Below are positions 44,312 to 53,769 of a DNA stretch of 64,000 nt, in pieces. Where the stretch lies: positions 1,426,001-1,490,000 of the forward strand of contig OZ219783.1 of NCBI GenBank assembly GCA_964291305.2, read 5' to 3'. Each line of letters opens with the position of its first letter. The first letter of the stretch is position 1. The notes under the pieces were generated by a model that was not told where the DNA came from, did not search any database, and saw nothing but the letters and a program-made list of their open reading frames with translations. This DNA is from VXNF01 sp964291305. GTDB lineage: Bacteria; Actinomycetota; Acidimicrobiia; Acidimicrobiales; CATQHL01. A program made the translations under genes and the position numbers.

Positions 44312-46695
44312 GTTCGCTGCGACGCCCGCTGGCTGGCTCCCTCGGCGGTGAGCTGCTGGCAGCGGCAGTCACCGTGGCGGCATTGGCCAGCAGCGTTCGC
44401 CTCTTCGAAGGGGCCTCGTTCCTTATCCCGGTTATCGGCTCGGCACTGCTATCACACCTGCTGGCAGCGGTGACACGGCGCGCCGGAGGGAGTTTGGCGC
44501 TCGGTGTGGCTTTCTCGCTAATCGCCACAGCCGCCCTACAACTCTGGCTGCACTACCCCCACACAACTTGGTACGGAATACCTCAGCGGGCCACTCTGAC
44601 GGCTCTGGGAGAGGATTTTCGCGCTGCCTGGGATCTGCTGGTGGGGAGCAGCGTGCCACTGCCGGAGCAAACCGGCCTGATAGTCGCCGCCGCCGCGGTG
44701 GCGTGGCTGCTTGCCGTGCTCGGTGATTGGGCAGCCTTTCGCGTCGGCGGACGCGGCGAGGCTCTGGCGCCCGCTGCAATCCTGCTGGTGCTAGTGGCCA
44801 TGTTCGGTACCGGAGATGGCACGATTCTCTACCCGGCGATCACCGTGGGATGCGCCGTCGCTTTCGCCCTGGTCCACGCCCGGGCGCGTACAGCAGCCAG
44901 GCTTCCGACCGTCGAATCTAAGCAACGGCACCGCTGGTACCTGCCCGGCGGGCTTTTGGCCGGCGCCATCGCAGTAGGTGCCGGCACGCTAATCACGGCT
45001 GTTCTGTTGCCCTCGCTGACTAGTGGACCTCTGCGGAGCTTGCTAGACGGAGAGGAACCGGCCGCGCCCCCCGCTCGCCAGATAGTGCTCAGCCCGCTCG
45101 TCGCCTTGCCGGGCCAGCTTCAGCAGAACCCCGAGCTGGAACTTTTCACCGTCTGGAGCACTGAGCGGTCCTACTGGCGCCTGACCGCGCTCGGCGACTT
45201 CAACGGTCTGGTCTGGTCGCTTGAGGAGACCACGGGAACAGTCACCGGATCGCTGCCAACTCTGGAGGCAACCTCGGGGCCGGTGAGCCAGACCACACAG
45301 AGCTACCAAATCGGAGCGCTAGCAGCGGTTTGGCTTCCAGCTGCTTACCAGCCCATGGCTTTCGAAACCTCAGCCTCTTCATTCACCGCCAACTTTGAAC
45401 CGATCTCCTCGACCCTGCTAGTGAGTTCGGGGCGAAGAAACGCCGACGGTCTGCGCTATACCGTTCAATCAGCTGTGCCGCGCTTCGATCCAGCTTTCCT
45501 CGGTGCCCTGCGCAACGACCCCGCGGCACAGCCTCCGGGTTTCCTGGAGTTGCCTGAAAACTTGGATCCATCCTTGCGGGAGCTGGCTACAGCCGTCACC
45601 GCTGGCCGGGACGGACCCTACAATCAGGCCCTCGCTCTCCAGAACTGGTTCCGCCAGAACTTCAGCTACGACCTGGGGGTGAGTCCTGGCCATTCCAGCG
45701 ACCGACTCGAGACTTTCCTGTTCAATGAGAGGCGCGGGTACTGCGAACAGTTTGCAGGCGCATTCGCCACGCTGGCTCGCACCCTGGGACTGCCAGCGCG
45801 GGTGGCGGTGGGATTCACCCCGGGGATCGCTCTGGAAACCGGCACCGACGACCGGGTTCTCTACAGCGTTCGCGGCAAGCACGCGCACGCCTGGCCGGAG
45901 ATCTTCATTAGCGGTGCCGGCTGGGTGGCGTTCGAGCCCACCCCTGGGCGTGGCGCCCCGGGAGCCGAGACCTACACGCTGGTGGCCGAACAGCAGGACT
46001 CCTCCACCGAAGATTCCGTCCCAGATTCAACTCCCCCACCGGTGGCTAATGCCGACCCCAGCCCGGGCCCCCCGACCTCAGACCCACCAATCGCCACCCC
46101 ATCCGATAGTGACGGAAGCAACTCGGGCGCCACCCACCTAGCTATCCGGATCGGCCAAGTGGCAGGTTTGGTGGCTGCAGCTCTGGCCCTAATCGGCGCT
46201 GTATACGTAACAACCACCGCCGCCCTGCGCCACTACCAGCAGCGCCGGCGCCGCCGCTGGGCGGGAAGCGATACGCGCCGTAACACACTGGTGGCGTGGG
46301 AGGAGATACTCGAACTGCTGCGATCCCGCCAGCTCAGACCGCGCCCGTCGGAAACTCCACTTGAGTTGGGGCTGCGCGCGGCCCGACTACTCGGCCCAGC
46401 ACCGGATCAATGGCAGCATCTGGCTTTTTGTACTTCGGTAGCCGCTTTTGCCGGCGATCCACTACCCGCCAATTGGGATCAGAAGGCGAGAACAGCCGCA
46501 ACTGCCATCACCACCAGCCTGACAGATTCCCTGACGCCCGCGATGCGCCTCCGCCGGATGCTAGATCCTTATCCCTGGAAGTTGTTGCGACTCCCGGGCT
46601 ATCGGCAACGCCATAGCGGCCTGTTGAACACTTACTGGACGAAGGCGGTGGCCCTTCGGCTCTGGCAGTTCAGTCACCGCGCCGGTCGCGGTTGA
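44308..46695 (+). CDS. TgpA-like membrane transglutaminase-domain protein
   Basis: 795-aa protein. Five to six N-terminal membrane helices (DUF3488-type, to about residue 235) are followed by a long extracytoplasmic part with a transglutaminase core: the Cys in RRGYCEQFAGAFATLARTLG, the His in GKHAHAWPEI and the third acidic residue in AFEPTPGRG. Then a Pro/Ser/Asp linker, one membrane helix near 615-635 and a cytoplasmic DUF4129-type tail. The family is of poorly known function, with a proposed envelope-modifying role. Its 3' end overlaps the convergent DUF3040 gene. Confidence 0.92.
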   Translation: MSSLRRPLAGSLGGELLAAAVTVAALASSVRLFEGASFLIPVIGSALLSHLLAAVTRRAGGSLALGVAFSLIATAALQLWLHYPHTTWYGIPQRATLTALGEDFRAAWDLLVGSSVPLPEQTGLIVAAAAVAWLLAVLGDWAAFRVGGRGEALAPAAILLVLVAMFGTGDGTILYPAITVGCAVAFALVHARARTAARLPTVESKQRHRWYLPGGLLAGAIAVGAGTLITAVLLPSLTSGPLRSLLDGEEPAAPPARQIVLSPLVALPGQLQQNPELELFTVWSTERSYWRLTALGDFNGLVWSLEETTGTVTGSLPTLEATSGPVSQTTQSYQIGALAAVWLPAAYQPMAFETSASSFTANFEPISSTLLVSSGRRNADGLRYTVQSAVPRFDPAFLGALRNDPAAQPPGFLELPENLDPSLRELATAVTAGRDGPYNQALALQNWFRQNFSYDLGVSPGHSSDRLETFLFNERRGYCEQFAGAFATLARTLGLPARVAVGFTPGIALETGTDDRVLYSVRGKHAHAWPEIFISGAGWVAFEPTPGRGAPGAETYTLVAEQQDSSTEDSVPDSTPPPVANADPSPGPPTSDPPIATPSDSDGSNSGATHLAIRIGQVAGLVAAALALIGAVYVTTTAALRHYQQRRRRRWAGSDTRRNTLVAWEEILELLRSRQLRPRPSETPLELGLRAARLLGPAPDQWQHLAFCTSVAAFAGDPLPANWDQKARTAATAITTSLTDSLTPAMRLRRMLDPYPWKLLRLPGYRQRHSGLLNTYWTKAVALRLWQFSHRAGRG

Positions 46696-47053
46696 AGCGG
46701 TCGCGCATGCGCTGAGCGGGTGATCCCGAACCGTCGCGCAAGGCGCCGCTGAGCGGGTTGCGCGAGATCTGCTGCAGTCCGGCCTTGCCCACTAGGCGAG
46801 CATTTCGCTCAAAGAACATCGCCGAAGCCAGCATTATGAGGAAACCCACGAACGACAGCCAGAACGAAGTAGACAACGTGAAGATCATAAAGACGATTCC
46901 GGCAATGAACCCCAAAACCGACCGCCTCAGGTTGCGGAACCCGTGCCGGAACACCGTGGTGGAACGAACCTCCTCGGCAAGTTCAGGGTCGGTCTCGTAG
47001 AGATTGGCCTCTATCTCGCTGAGGATCCGTTGCTCGTCTTCCGACAGCGGCAC
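46670..47053 (-). CDS. DUF3040-family membrane protein
   Basis: 127-aa protein typical of actinobacteria: N-terminal PLSEDEQRILSEIEANLYETD, then two hydrophobic segments (about 47-63 and 67-84) and a basic C-terminus. The GTG at 47053 is preferred because an AAGGGAG sequence lies about nine bases upstream and the family begins with PLSE. The function is unknown. It overlaps the transglutaminase gene tail by 26 bases. Confidence 0.9.
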   Translation of the reverse strand: MPLSEDEQRILSEIEANLYETDPELAEEVRSTTVFRHGFRNLRRSVLGFIAGIVFMIFTLSTSFWLSFVGFLIMLASAMFFERNARLVGKAGLQQISRNPLSGALRDGSGSPAQRMRDRFNRDRRGD

Positions 47054-47157
47054 GTTTCTGACTCCCTTCACCCTGGCAGTATTCGGTCAACCGAGCACAT
47101 ACCGGTCGACGAGCTTTAGTCTCGCACATGCGGCGCGCCACCACAACATCCGACGGC

Positions 47158-48387
47158 TCAAGGGGCGCTTATCTCGGGACTCTGACCCCAGGCAGACTGC
47201 GTGCTCGCCGGGGCAATAACCTGCGCACCAAATCGCTCTCGCAACTCGTCGACCGCCTGGTCAAGTGCGGATGTAAGCCTGCCGTCAGCCTCTTCCAGCG
47301 TAAGTTGCTCGGCGCCGCCGACTGATAGACCGCCGGCGCCGAGCCCCAGCAAGCGAACTCCCGCTGTTACGTCCACTGATGCCAGCAGCTCTCTAGCCGC
47401 CCGGGCAATCTGGGGAGCGTGAGCGGTCGGCTGAGTCAGGGTGCGAGAGCGCGTAACGGTCCGAAAGTCAGCAAACCGCAGCTTTAGCACGATGGTCCGG
47501 GCGATACATCTGGCTTTGCGTAGCCGAGCGGCCACGGTCTCAGCCTGACGCACCAGCTCGTTCCGCAAGGCCGTCGGATCCGCAATATCAGTTTGAAAGG
47601 TCACCTCGGTACTTAGCGACTTTGGTGACCTCTCCGACACTACTGGCCGGGGGTCGTGGGCTTTGACCAGCTCGGCGAGACGGCGTCCGTGCGCTTGTCC
47701 AAAAGAGGCCACTAAGTCCTCAGTTGACAGCGAGGCCAAATCCCCAACAGTCTCAATACCTAGCCGTTGTAACCCAGCTCTAGTAGCAGGACCCACCCCC
47801 GGCAAGGAACGCACTGGCAACCGGTGTAAGAAAGCCAAGGCTTCACTGGGCTCCACCACCACAATCCCCTTACCCGGTCGCACACCACTCGTGCTCGCCT
47901 GAGGTTTGGCCTGCTCGGATGCCAGCTTCGCCAGCAGCTTGTTCGGCGCAACCCCCACCGAGCAACTAAGGCCCTCAAGACGCAGAAGGTCGCTTCGAAT
48001 CCGCTCAGCGATCTCTAAGGGCGTACCGAACAAACGGCGGGCGCCGGTCACATCCAAGAAAGCCTCGTCCAGCGCTAACGCCTCCACCAACGGAGTGAAA
48101 GTCCTGAACAGGTGCATAATGCGCCCGCTGAGCTGGCGGTAGTAATCACCATCAGGCGGCAGGAACACGCCTTCGAGGCAAAGCAAGCGGGCGCGTCCGG
48201 TGGGCATCGCCGAGTGAACACCAGACCTGCGAGCCTCGTAGGAAGCTGCCGCCACTACTCCACGAGGGCCGACCCCTCCGACTATGACTGGCCGACCAGC
48301 TAACTCGGGGTGTCGCAAGACCTCGGCGGCGGCGAAAAAGGCGTCCATGTCGACATGCAGCACATTGGCCGCACCAAGCGGGCTCAC
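47158..48387 (-). CDS. dinB: DNA polymerase IV
   Basis: Y-family translesion polymerase, 409 aa. Catalytic motifs are LHVDMDAFFA (Asp, Asp) and ALDEAFLDVTG (Asp-Glu), followed by SCSVGVAPNKLLAKLASEQ and the HhH motif LPGVGPATRAGL. Near the C-terminus EQLTLEE resembles a beta-clamp-binding peptide (QLxLF type) but lacks the final aromatic. No LexA box was seen upstream. Confidence 0.95.
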   Translation of the reverse strand: MSPLGAANVLHVDMDAFFAAAEVLRHPELAGRPVIVGGVGPRGVVAAASYEARRSGVHSAMPTGRARLLCLEGVFLPPDGDYYRQLSGRIMHLFRTFTPLVEALALDEAFLDVTGARRLFGTPLEIAERIRSDLLRLEGLSCSVGVAPNKLLAKLASEQAKPQASTSGVRPGKGIVVVEPSEALAFLHRLPVRSLPGVGPATRAGLQRLGIETVGDLASLSTEDLVASFGQAHGRRLAELVKAHDPRPVVSERSPKSLSTEVTFQTDIADPTALRNELVRQAETVAARLRKARCIARTIVLKLRFADFRTVTRSRTLTQPTAHAPQIARAARELLASVDVTAGVRLLGLGAGGLSVGGAEQLTLEEADGRLTSALDQAVDELRERFGAQVIAPASTQSAWGQSPEISAP

Positions 48388-48442
48388 ACTGCCACGCTAG
48401 ACCTCCCCCGACGTTGCTGCGGCGGTCCCGAGCTCTCCTAAC

Positions 48443-48763
48443 ATGGTCGGCGTGAAGCAGGAGGAGGTCGCCTCCACCGGCCGCGCGGCCCTCCCAGGTC
48501 GCAGGGCAAGAGCCGTCGCCACCCTGGCCATCCTGCTGGCGGGGATCTGCGGAGGCCTCATCGGCTATGCCCTCGTGGACGTGACTTGCTCTGGCAGCTG
48601 CGGCTGGCAGTTAGGTGTGGGCACCCTCGTAGGCGCCGTAGCCAGCGCCTCAGGTGTCGCCATCGTGGCATCCCTCACACTGCGCGCCATGCACGAATGG
48701 CGAGCCAACCCAACGGCGGCAAGCCGGACGCGAAGGCGTTCTGGCCGACCGCCTCGACTCTGA
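48443..48763 (+). CDS. Small membrane protein, unknown
   Basis: About 106 aa from the ATG at 48443 (or a GTG at 48452). Two hydrophobic segments (roughly 26-46 and 56-80) are separated by a short loop with two Cys (DVTCSGSCGWQ). The C-terminus is very basic. I do not recognise it. It lies 91 bases upstream of the response regulator on the same strand and could be part of that operon. Confidence 0.6.
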   Translation: MVGVKQEEVASTGRAALPGRRARAVATLAILLAGICGGLIGYALVDVTCSGSCGWQLGVGTLVGAVASASGVAIVASLTLRAMHEWRANPTAASRTRRRSGRPPRL

Positions 48764-48853
48764 TGAACCCGGCAAGCGGTGGCCAGGGTGGCTGCTGAAA
48801 CAGCGCGGCGGCTGCGCACGGCCGGTGCCTGAAGATCGGACGGCATAGCACTC

Positions 48854-49534
48854 ATGGCGACGCGCATCTTGACTGTGGAGGACGACGAACGGATTCGGAC
48901 CTCTTTACGACTGGCCCTGGAAGACGAAGGTTGGGAGGTGGAGGAGTCCTCCAACGGAGAGGCCGCATTGAACATTTTCCGCCGGCAGCCTGCTGATGTT
49001 GTGCTCATCGACATCATGCTGCCAGGCGTTGACGGTTTCGAGGTGTGCCGTTCGCTGCGGCGGATCAGCAATGTTCCCATAGTCATGGTTACTGCCCGGG
49101 AGGACACCCACGACATCGTGGCAGGACTAGAAGCCGGTGCCGACGATTACCTCACCAAGCCATTCGCACCTAAGGAGCTTTCCGCCCGCATCCGGGCTTT
49201 ACTCCGCCGAACTCGGACAGCCGAGGGCTCGATCACCAACTTCATCTTTGCCGACCTGGAAGTGCAGGCTGAAGAAGGTGTCGTCCGCCGCGGGGGCCAG
49301 GAGATCAACCTCACTAAGACCGAACTTCGCCTACTCGTTGAGTTGGCATCTAGCCACGGCCGGACCCTCAGCCGGGAAGCTCTGCTAGAGCGGATCTGGG
49401 GGTACGACTACTTCGGCGACAGCCGTCTCGTGGACGTACACATACGGCGGCTACGTACCAAGATTGAGGCCGATCCCGCCAACCCCCGTCACGTAGTCAC
49501 CGTTCGCGGCGAGGGCTACAGGCTGCAGCCATAA
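48854..49534 (+). CDS. OmpR-family response regulator, MtrA-like
   Basis: 226-aa regulator: receiver domain with acidic pocket Glu9/Asp10/Asp11, phosphoacceptor Asp53 (VLIDIMLPGVDG), Thr80 and Lys102 (LTKPF), then a winged-helix effector domain (LTKTELRLLVELASSHG ... SRLVDVHIRRLRTKIE). Paired with the kinase just downstream and a GerMN lipoprotein, the layout matches mtrA-mtrB-lpqB of actinobacteria, which controls wall and division genes. Orthology is inferred from synteny. Confidence 0.9.
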   Translation: MATRILTVEDDERIRTSLRLALEDEGWEVEESSNGEAALNIFRRQPADVVLIDIMLPGVDGFEVCRSLRRISNVPIVMVTAREDTHDIVAGLEAGADDYLTKPFAPKELSARIRALLRRTRTAEGSITNFIFADLEVQAEEGVVRRGGQEINLTKTELRLLVELASSHGRTLSREALLERIWGYDYFGDSRLVDVHIRRLRTKIEADPANPRHVVTVRGEGYRLQP

Positions 49535-49539
49535 GACCG

Positions 49540-50922
49540 GTGGCGGCGCGAGTCTCGCTACGGCTGCGCGTCAGTCTGGTATTCGGTCTAGGAGCGCTAG
49601 TGCTGGCCGCCAGCTTGTCGTTGATCACCTACGAGCTAACCCGCGACAACCTGCTATCCCGACGGGAGGAAACCTCGCTGGCGCGCGTCCTGTTCAATGC
49701 CACGCAGGTAAGTCGGCTAATCGACGCCGAATCCACCGAACAAGAACTGCGGGAACTGCTGCAGAACCTCTACACGCCGCTGGGGGCACGCCCCGTCATC
49801 CGCTTCGGCGACCTCTGGCTCTCAGCCAATCCCGTGGAGTTCAGCGAGCCGCAGATCGACCCTGATTTAAAGGAAACCGTGGCGTTAGGGCGGGCCGCCC
49901 AGATGCGCTACGTAGTCGGGGAAACTCCCTTTGCTGTAATCGGCATCCCTTACTTCGATATCGACGCTGCCTACTACGAGGCGGTACCACTCGACGACAT
50001 AGCGGCCACGCTGAGTTCGCTGCTGATCGCTCTGCTTACCGGTAGTGCCATCACGGTCCTAGCCGGCATCGGGATCGGGATATGGGCCTCACAGCGGGCG
50101 GTTCAACCTCTCACCGACATCGGTGAAGCCGCCGAAGCAATCGCCGTCGGCGATCTGAGCACACGTCTCGAGAGCACCGATCCCGACCTCCAAAGGCTCT
50201 CGCGGTCGTTCAACCAGATGGCCAGCGCGCTGCAGGATCGAATCGAACGAGATGCCCGCTTTGCTTCCAACGTGAGCCACGAGTTGCGCTCGCCGCTCAT
50301 GACCCTCACCGCTTCCCTGGAGGTTCTGCGCAAGCGGCAATCCGAACTGCCGGCCCGCTCACAGGCGGCGCTGAACCTGCTCAGCGCCGACCTTGAACAC
50401 TTCAAGCAGCTGGTCGCCGACCTGCTGGAGATCTCCCGCTATGACGTCGGAGCCGCCGCCTTGGAGCTAGAGGACTTTGAAATCACCGAGTTCGTCCAGC
50501 AGGCGGCGCGAGCGGCGGGCCACACTCCTCGGGTCACGCCGGGGCCGGGAACTGAGGGCCTAATATTGCGCGCAGATCGGCGCCGTTTAGCCCAAGTCCT
50601 AGCGAACCTGCTAGAGAACGCCCATAATCACGCTGGCGGCGCCAGCGAGATCCAGGTAAAGCACTCCGACTCTGTGGTGGAGATTGCAGTTCTCGACGCT
50701 GGTCCGGGTGTGGCCCCTGAAGATCGCGATGTCATCTTCGACCGCTTCTCTCGTGGCAGCAGGCAAAGTTCGGGAGGCCGGTTTAGTGGAACCGGGCTAG
50801 GCCTAGCGCTAGTGGTCGAACATGTGCGCTTACACAGAGGTTCGGTCTGGGTCACCGATCGCCCCGACGGCGCCACCGGTGCCTGCTTCGTGGTCGCATT
50901 ACCGGTGGGGACCCGTGAGTAA
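49540..50922 (+). CDS. HAMP-domain sensor histidine kinase, MtrB-like
   Basis: 460-aa kinase: membrane helix about 10-31, extracytoplasmic sensor domain to about 155, second helix 157-182, HAMP domain to about 235, then the H-box SNVSHELRSPLM with phosphoacceptor His247, N-box NLLENAHNHAGG, and G-boxes DAGPGVAPEDR and GTGLGLALV. The GTG start is five bases after the response regulator stop, so they form one operon. The signal sensed is unknown. Confidence 0.92.
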   Translation: MAARVSLRLRVSLVFGLGALVLAASLSLITYELTRDNLLSRREETSLARVLFNATQVSRLIDAESTEQELRELLQNLYTPLGARPVIRFGDLWLSANPVEFSEPQIDPDLKETVALGRAAQMRYVVGETPFAVIGIPYFDIDAAYYEAVPLDDIAATLSSLLIALLTGSAITVLAGIGIGIWASQRAVQPLTDIGEAAEAIAVGDLSTRLESTDPDLQRLSRSFNQMASALQDRIERDARFASNVSHELRSPLMTLTASLEVLRKRQSELPARSQAALNLLSADLEHFKQLVADLLEISRYDVGAAALELEDFEITEFVQQAARAAGHTPRVTPGPGTEGLILRADRRRLAQVLANLLENAHNHAGGASEIQVKHSDSVVEIAVLDAGPGVAPEDRDVIFDRFSRGSRQSSGGRFSGTGLGLALVVEHVRLHRGSVWVTDRPDGATGACFVVALPVGTRE

Positions 50923-51547
50923 TCGACGGCGACGGAATCTCCGCCATTCGACCGCTCAGCGGATGCTGGTAGCCGTCGTGGTACTAGCAGCGGTGACGGC
51001 CTGCGGGGTACCCCAAGATCCAGAACCGCGCGTATTGGACGCTTCAGACTTGCCCGAAGAACTGGCGGTGCCTGCCACTACCACGAGTTCTACCGAAGCT
51101 CCAGTGCCGCGCCAGACGGTATCGCTGTATTTCGTGGCCGGCGAGGGCCTAGGCCAGCCTGTAAAGCGCGAGCTAGCGACGTTCCCCAGCCTGGTAGCTG
51201 GTCTTGAGGCGCTTATTGCTGGCCCGACCGAAGAGGAGGCGTCCGCCGGCCTTACCTCGGTCATCCCCGCTGAGACGATAATCCTCGGCAGCGACCTGAT
51301 TAACGGCGTCCTACAGATCAATTTGGCTCAAGGCGCCCTTGAGCAGATCGAAGGTGAACTGCAGCGGCTAGCGATCGCCCAACTGGTCTTCACTGCCACA
51401 GAAATCCCAGGCGTGAGTTGGCTCTGGGTTTTGATCGAAGGCGAACCCCGAGCTCTGCCGACTGACGAGGGCGACTTGGAAGCACCGGTCGGGCGGGTTC
51501 ACTACGCCTCGCTAGGACCACCGGGCCCTGCCGCCTGGCGCCCCTAG
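50915..51547 (+). CDS. GerMN-domain lipoprotein, LpqB-like
   Basis: 210-aa predicted lipoprotein. The GTG at 50915 overlaps the kinase stop by eight bases and gives a signal peptide with lipobox VTAC (Cys30). A GerMN-like domain covers about 60-170 (TVSLYFVAGEGLGQPVKRE, LINGVLQINLAQGA). In mycobacteria LpqB follows mtrAB and modulates MtrB, but is near 580 aa with a beta-propeller; here only the GerMN part exists. Confidence 0.82.
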   Translation: MSNRRRRNLRHSTAQRMLVAVVVLAAVTACGVPQDPEPRVLDASDLPEELAVPATTTSSTEAPVPRQTVSLYFVAGEGLGQPVKRELATFPSLVAGLEALIAGPTEEEASAGLTSVIPAETIILGSDLINGVLQINLAQGALEQIEGELQRLAIAQLVFTATEIPGVSWLWVLIEGEPRALPTDEGDLEAPVGRVHYASLGPPGPAAWRP

Positions 51548-52575
51548 GACCTACAAGCCTCCGCCACTTGCCAGAGTGAGGCGGGGATCTGCTTCAGCGC
51601 AGCAGTGGCCTCCGCCAGCGGCACTAGCCCGATACGCCCTGCCTGCACTGCCACCATCTGACCGAACTCTCCGGCGTGGGCGGCATCTACGGCCGCCACC
51701 CCAAACGAGGTGCACAACACCCGATCGAAAGCAGTCGGTGTCCCCCCACGCTGTGTGTGGCCCAGCACGGTGATCCGGGTCTCCAGGCCGGTGCGTAGCT
51801 CGATCTCTGAAGCCACAATGGCGCCAATGCCCCCCAAGCGAGCGTGTCCGTATTCGTCAACACCCGGCTCGGGAACTTCAAGGCTGCCCTGGACCGGGCG
51901 CGCCCCTTCGGCGACCACCACCACCGAGGATTGAGCTCCGGCGATGTGCCTGCTGGCCAGGTCGGACGAGATCGCCTCGATGTCAAAAGGGTGCTCGGGA
52001 ACCAGGATCGCGGCAGCACCCCCAGCTACCCCTGCCCATAGGGCCACGTGTCCGGCATGGCGCCCCATCACCTCCACAACCATGATTCGATTGTGAGATT
52101 CAGCAGTCGTATGCAACCGATCAATGGCGTCTGTTGCCGTCTGCACCGCGGTCTCGAAACCGAAGGTGAGCTGAGTGCCCCCCACATCATTGTCAATGGT
52201 CTTCGGTACACCAATCAGCGCCACGTGGCGGTCGCGGCGCAGCCTGTGGGCCACACTCAAGGTGCCCTCACCACCCACGACGATCAGCGCTTCAACACCA
52301 CGACGTTCCAAGACCTCAATAACCCTGTCTGGTCCGTCGCTGGTCATGTAGGGCTGAATCCGCGACGTTCCTAGGATCGTGCCGCCGCGGGACAGGATCC
52401 GGGCGGCTCGCTCGACGCTGATCGGGCTGGCCTCGTCTTCCACGACCCCCCGCCAACCATCCCGGAACCCCAGAACCTCGTCTCCCCAGCGCCGAGCACC
52501 GTGCAAAACCACTGCTCGTATTACTGCGTTGAGCCCCGGACAGTCCCCGCCGCCGGTCAGGATGCCGAGACGCAC
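51544..52575 (-). CDS. pfkA: 6-phosphofructokinase
   Basis: 343-aa glycolytic kinase. The GTG at 52575 gives the family start RLGILTGGGDCPGLNAVIR. The catalytic PKTIDND loop, MEVMGRHAGHVAL-type motif (VVEVMGRHAG) and GHTQRGGTPTAFDR are present. The cofactor-deciding residues are mixed: GGEGT has the Gly of ATP enzymes, while PKTIDND has the Lys of pyrophosphate enzymes. Some actinobacterial ATP-PFKs show this mix, so ATP is more likely but not certain. It lies eight bases after the aminotransferase. Confidence 0.93.
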   Translation of the reverse strand: MRLGILTGGGDCPGLNAVIRAVVLHGARRWGDEVLGFRDGWRGVVEDEASPISVERAARILSRGGTILGTSRIQPYMTSDGPDRVIEVLERRGVEALIVVGGEGTLSVAHRLRRDRHVALIGVPKTIDNDVGGTQLTFGFETAVQTATDAIDRLHTTAESHNRIMVVEVMGRHAGHVALWAGVAGGAAAILVPEHPFDIEAISSDLASRHIAGAQSSVVVVAEGARPVQGSLEVPEPGVDEYGHARLGGIGAIVASEIELRTGLETRITVLGHTQRGGTPTAFDRVLCTSFGVAAVDAAHAGEFGQMVAVQAGRIGLVPLAEATAALKQIPASLWQVAEACRS

Positions 52576-52582
52576 CGCTAAC

Positions 52583-53758
52583 TCAATCGAGTTCGGCGAG
52601 AGCCTTGCGCAGCTGCCGCACTGCCTGACCGATGCGCTGCTCGTTTTCGATGAGCGCGAAGCGCACATATCCCTCGCCGCCGGGTCCGAAGCCGCCCCCG
52701 GGCGACACGGCCACATTCGCTTGTGTGACCAGGAACGAAGCAAAGGTAACTGAATCCATGTGGCGGTAAGGCTCAGGTATGCGAGCCCAGACAAACATGG
52801 TGCCCTTTGGCGGGTCTACCTGCCAGCCGATGCGCGCCAGGCCGTCACAGAGGCTGTCCCGTCGGCTCTGGTAGGTCTCATTCACCAGTTTCGGGTAGTC
52901 GGATGCCTCGTTTAGCGTCACCGTGGCAGCGATCTGGACGGGCTGGAAGGTTCCGTAGTCGAGGTACGACTTCAGCTTGGCCAGCGCAGCCACCACTTCG
53001 GCGTTGCCGACCATGAACGCCACTCGCCAGCCGGCCATCGAGAAGGACTTGGTGAGGGAATAGAACTCCACGGCCACCTCAAGGGCGCCGGTGGCTTCCA
53101 AGATGGACGGCGGACGGTAGCCGTCAAACGCGATATCGGCGTAGGCGAAGTCGTGGACGACGAGCACGTCGTGTGCCCGGGCAAAGTCCACCACCCGCTG
53201 CATAAAGTCCAGATCGACGCAGGTGGTCGTGGGATTGTGCGGGAACGACAGCAAGATGACCCGCGGCTTGGGCCACGAGTACTCCCAACGCTGGCGGAGC
53301 ACCTCTTCGAGATCATCTCCGACCGAGAGAGGGATTTTGCGGATCTCCGCCCCGGCGAAGAGCGGAGCATAGAGGTGAATCGGATACGAGGGCGCCGGGA
53401 CCAAGACGGCGTCCCCGGGCTGCAGTAGCACCCACATCAGGTGCGAGAGCCCCTCCTTGGCGCCAATAGTGTTGATGACCTGCGTCTCGGGATCCACTTC
53501 CACCCCGAATCGGCGGAGATACAGATCAGCTACTGCGCGGCGGAGTTTGGGGATGCCCCGGCTTAGCGAGTAGCGGTGATTGCGTGGGTTGCGCGCGGCT
53601 TCGGCCAGCTTCTCCACCGCAATGTCGGGAGATGGCAGGTCGGGGTTACCAAACCCCAGATCAATGATGTCTTCACCTCGGCGGCGGCCCTCCACCTTTA
53701 GGCGATCGATCACGGAGAAGACATAAGGAGGGAGGTTGGTGATACGGCGGAACTCCAT
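52583..53758 (-). CDS. Class I/II aminotransferase, AlaC/LL-DAP-like
   Basis: 391-aa PLP enzyme: LGFGNPDLPSP, the SFPHNPTTTC substrate loop, HDFAYADIAFDGY and the PLP lysine K237 in YSLTKSFSMAGWR. The overall pattern is that of AlaC-type alanine or glutamate-pyruvate aminotransferases; aspartate or LL-diaminopimelate specificities are possible. It sits between glk and pfkA on the same strand. Confidence 0.9.
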   Translation of the reverse strand: MEFRRITNLPPYVFSVIDRLKVEGRRRGEDIIDLGFGNPDLPSPDIAVEKLAEAARNPRNHRYSLSRGIPKLRRAVADLYLRRFGVEVDPETQVINTIGAKEGLSHLMWVLLQPGDAVLVPAPSYPIHLYAPLFAGAEIRKIPLSVGDDLEEVLRQRWEYSWPKPRVILLSFPHNPTTTCVDLDFMQRVVDFARAHDVLVVHDFAYADIAFDGYRPPSILEATGALEVAVEFYSLTKSFSMAGWRVAFMVGNAEVVAALAKLKSYLDYGTFQPVQIAATVTLNEASDYPKLVNETYQSRRDSLCDGLARIGWQVDPPKGTMFVWARIPEPYRHMDSVTFASFLVTQANVAVSPGGGFGPGGEGYVRFALIENEQRIGQAVRQLRKALAELD

Positions 53759-53769
53759 CGCTTTGGAGG

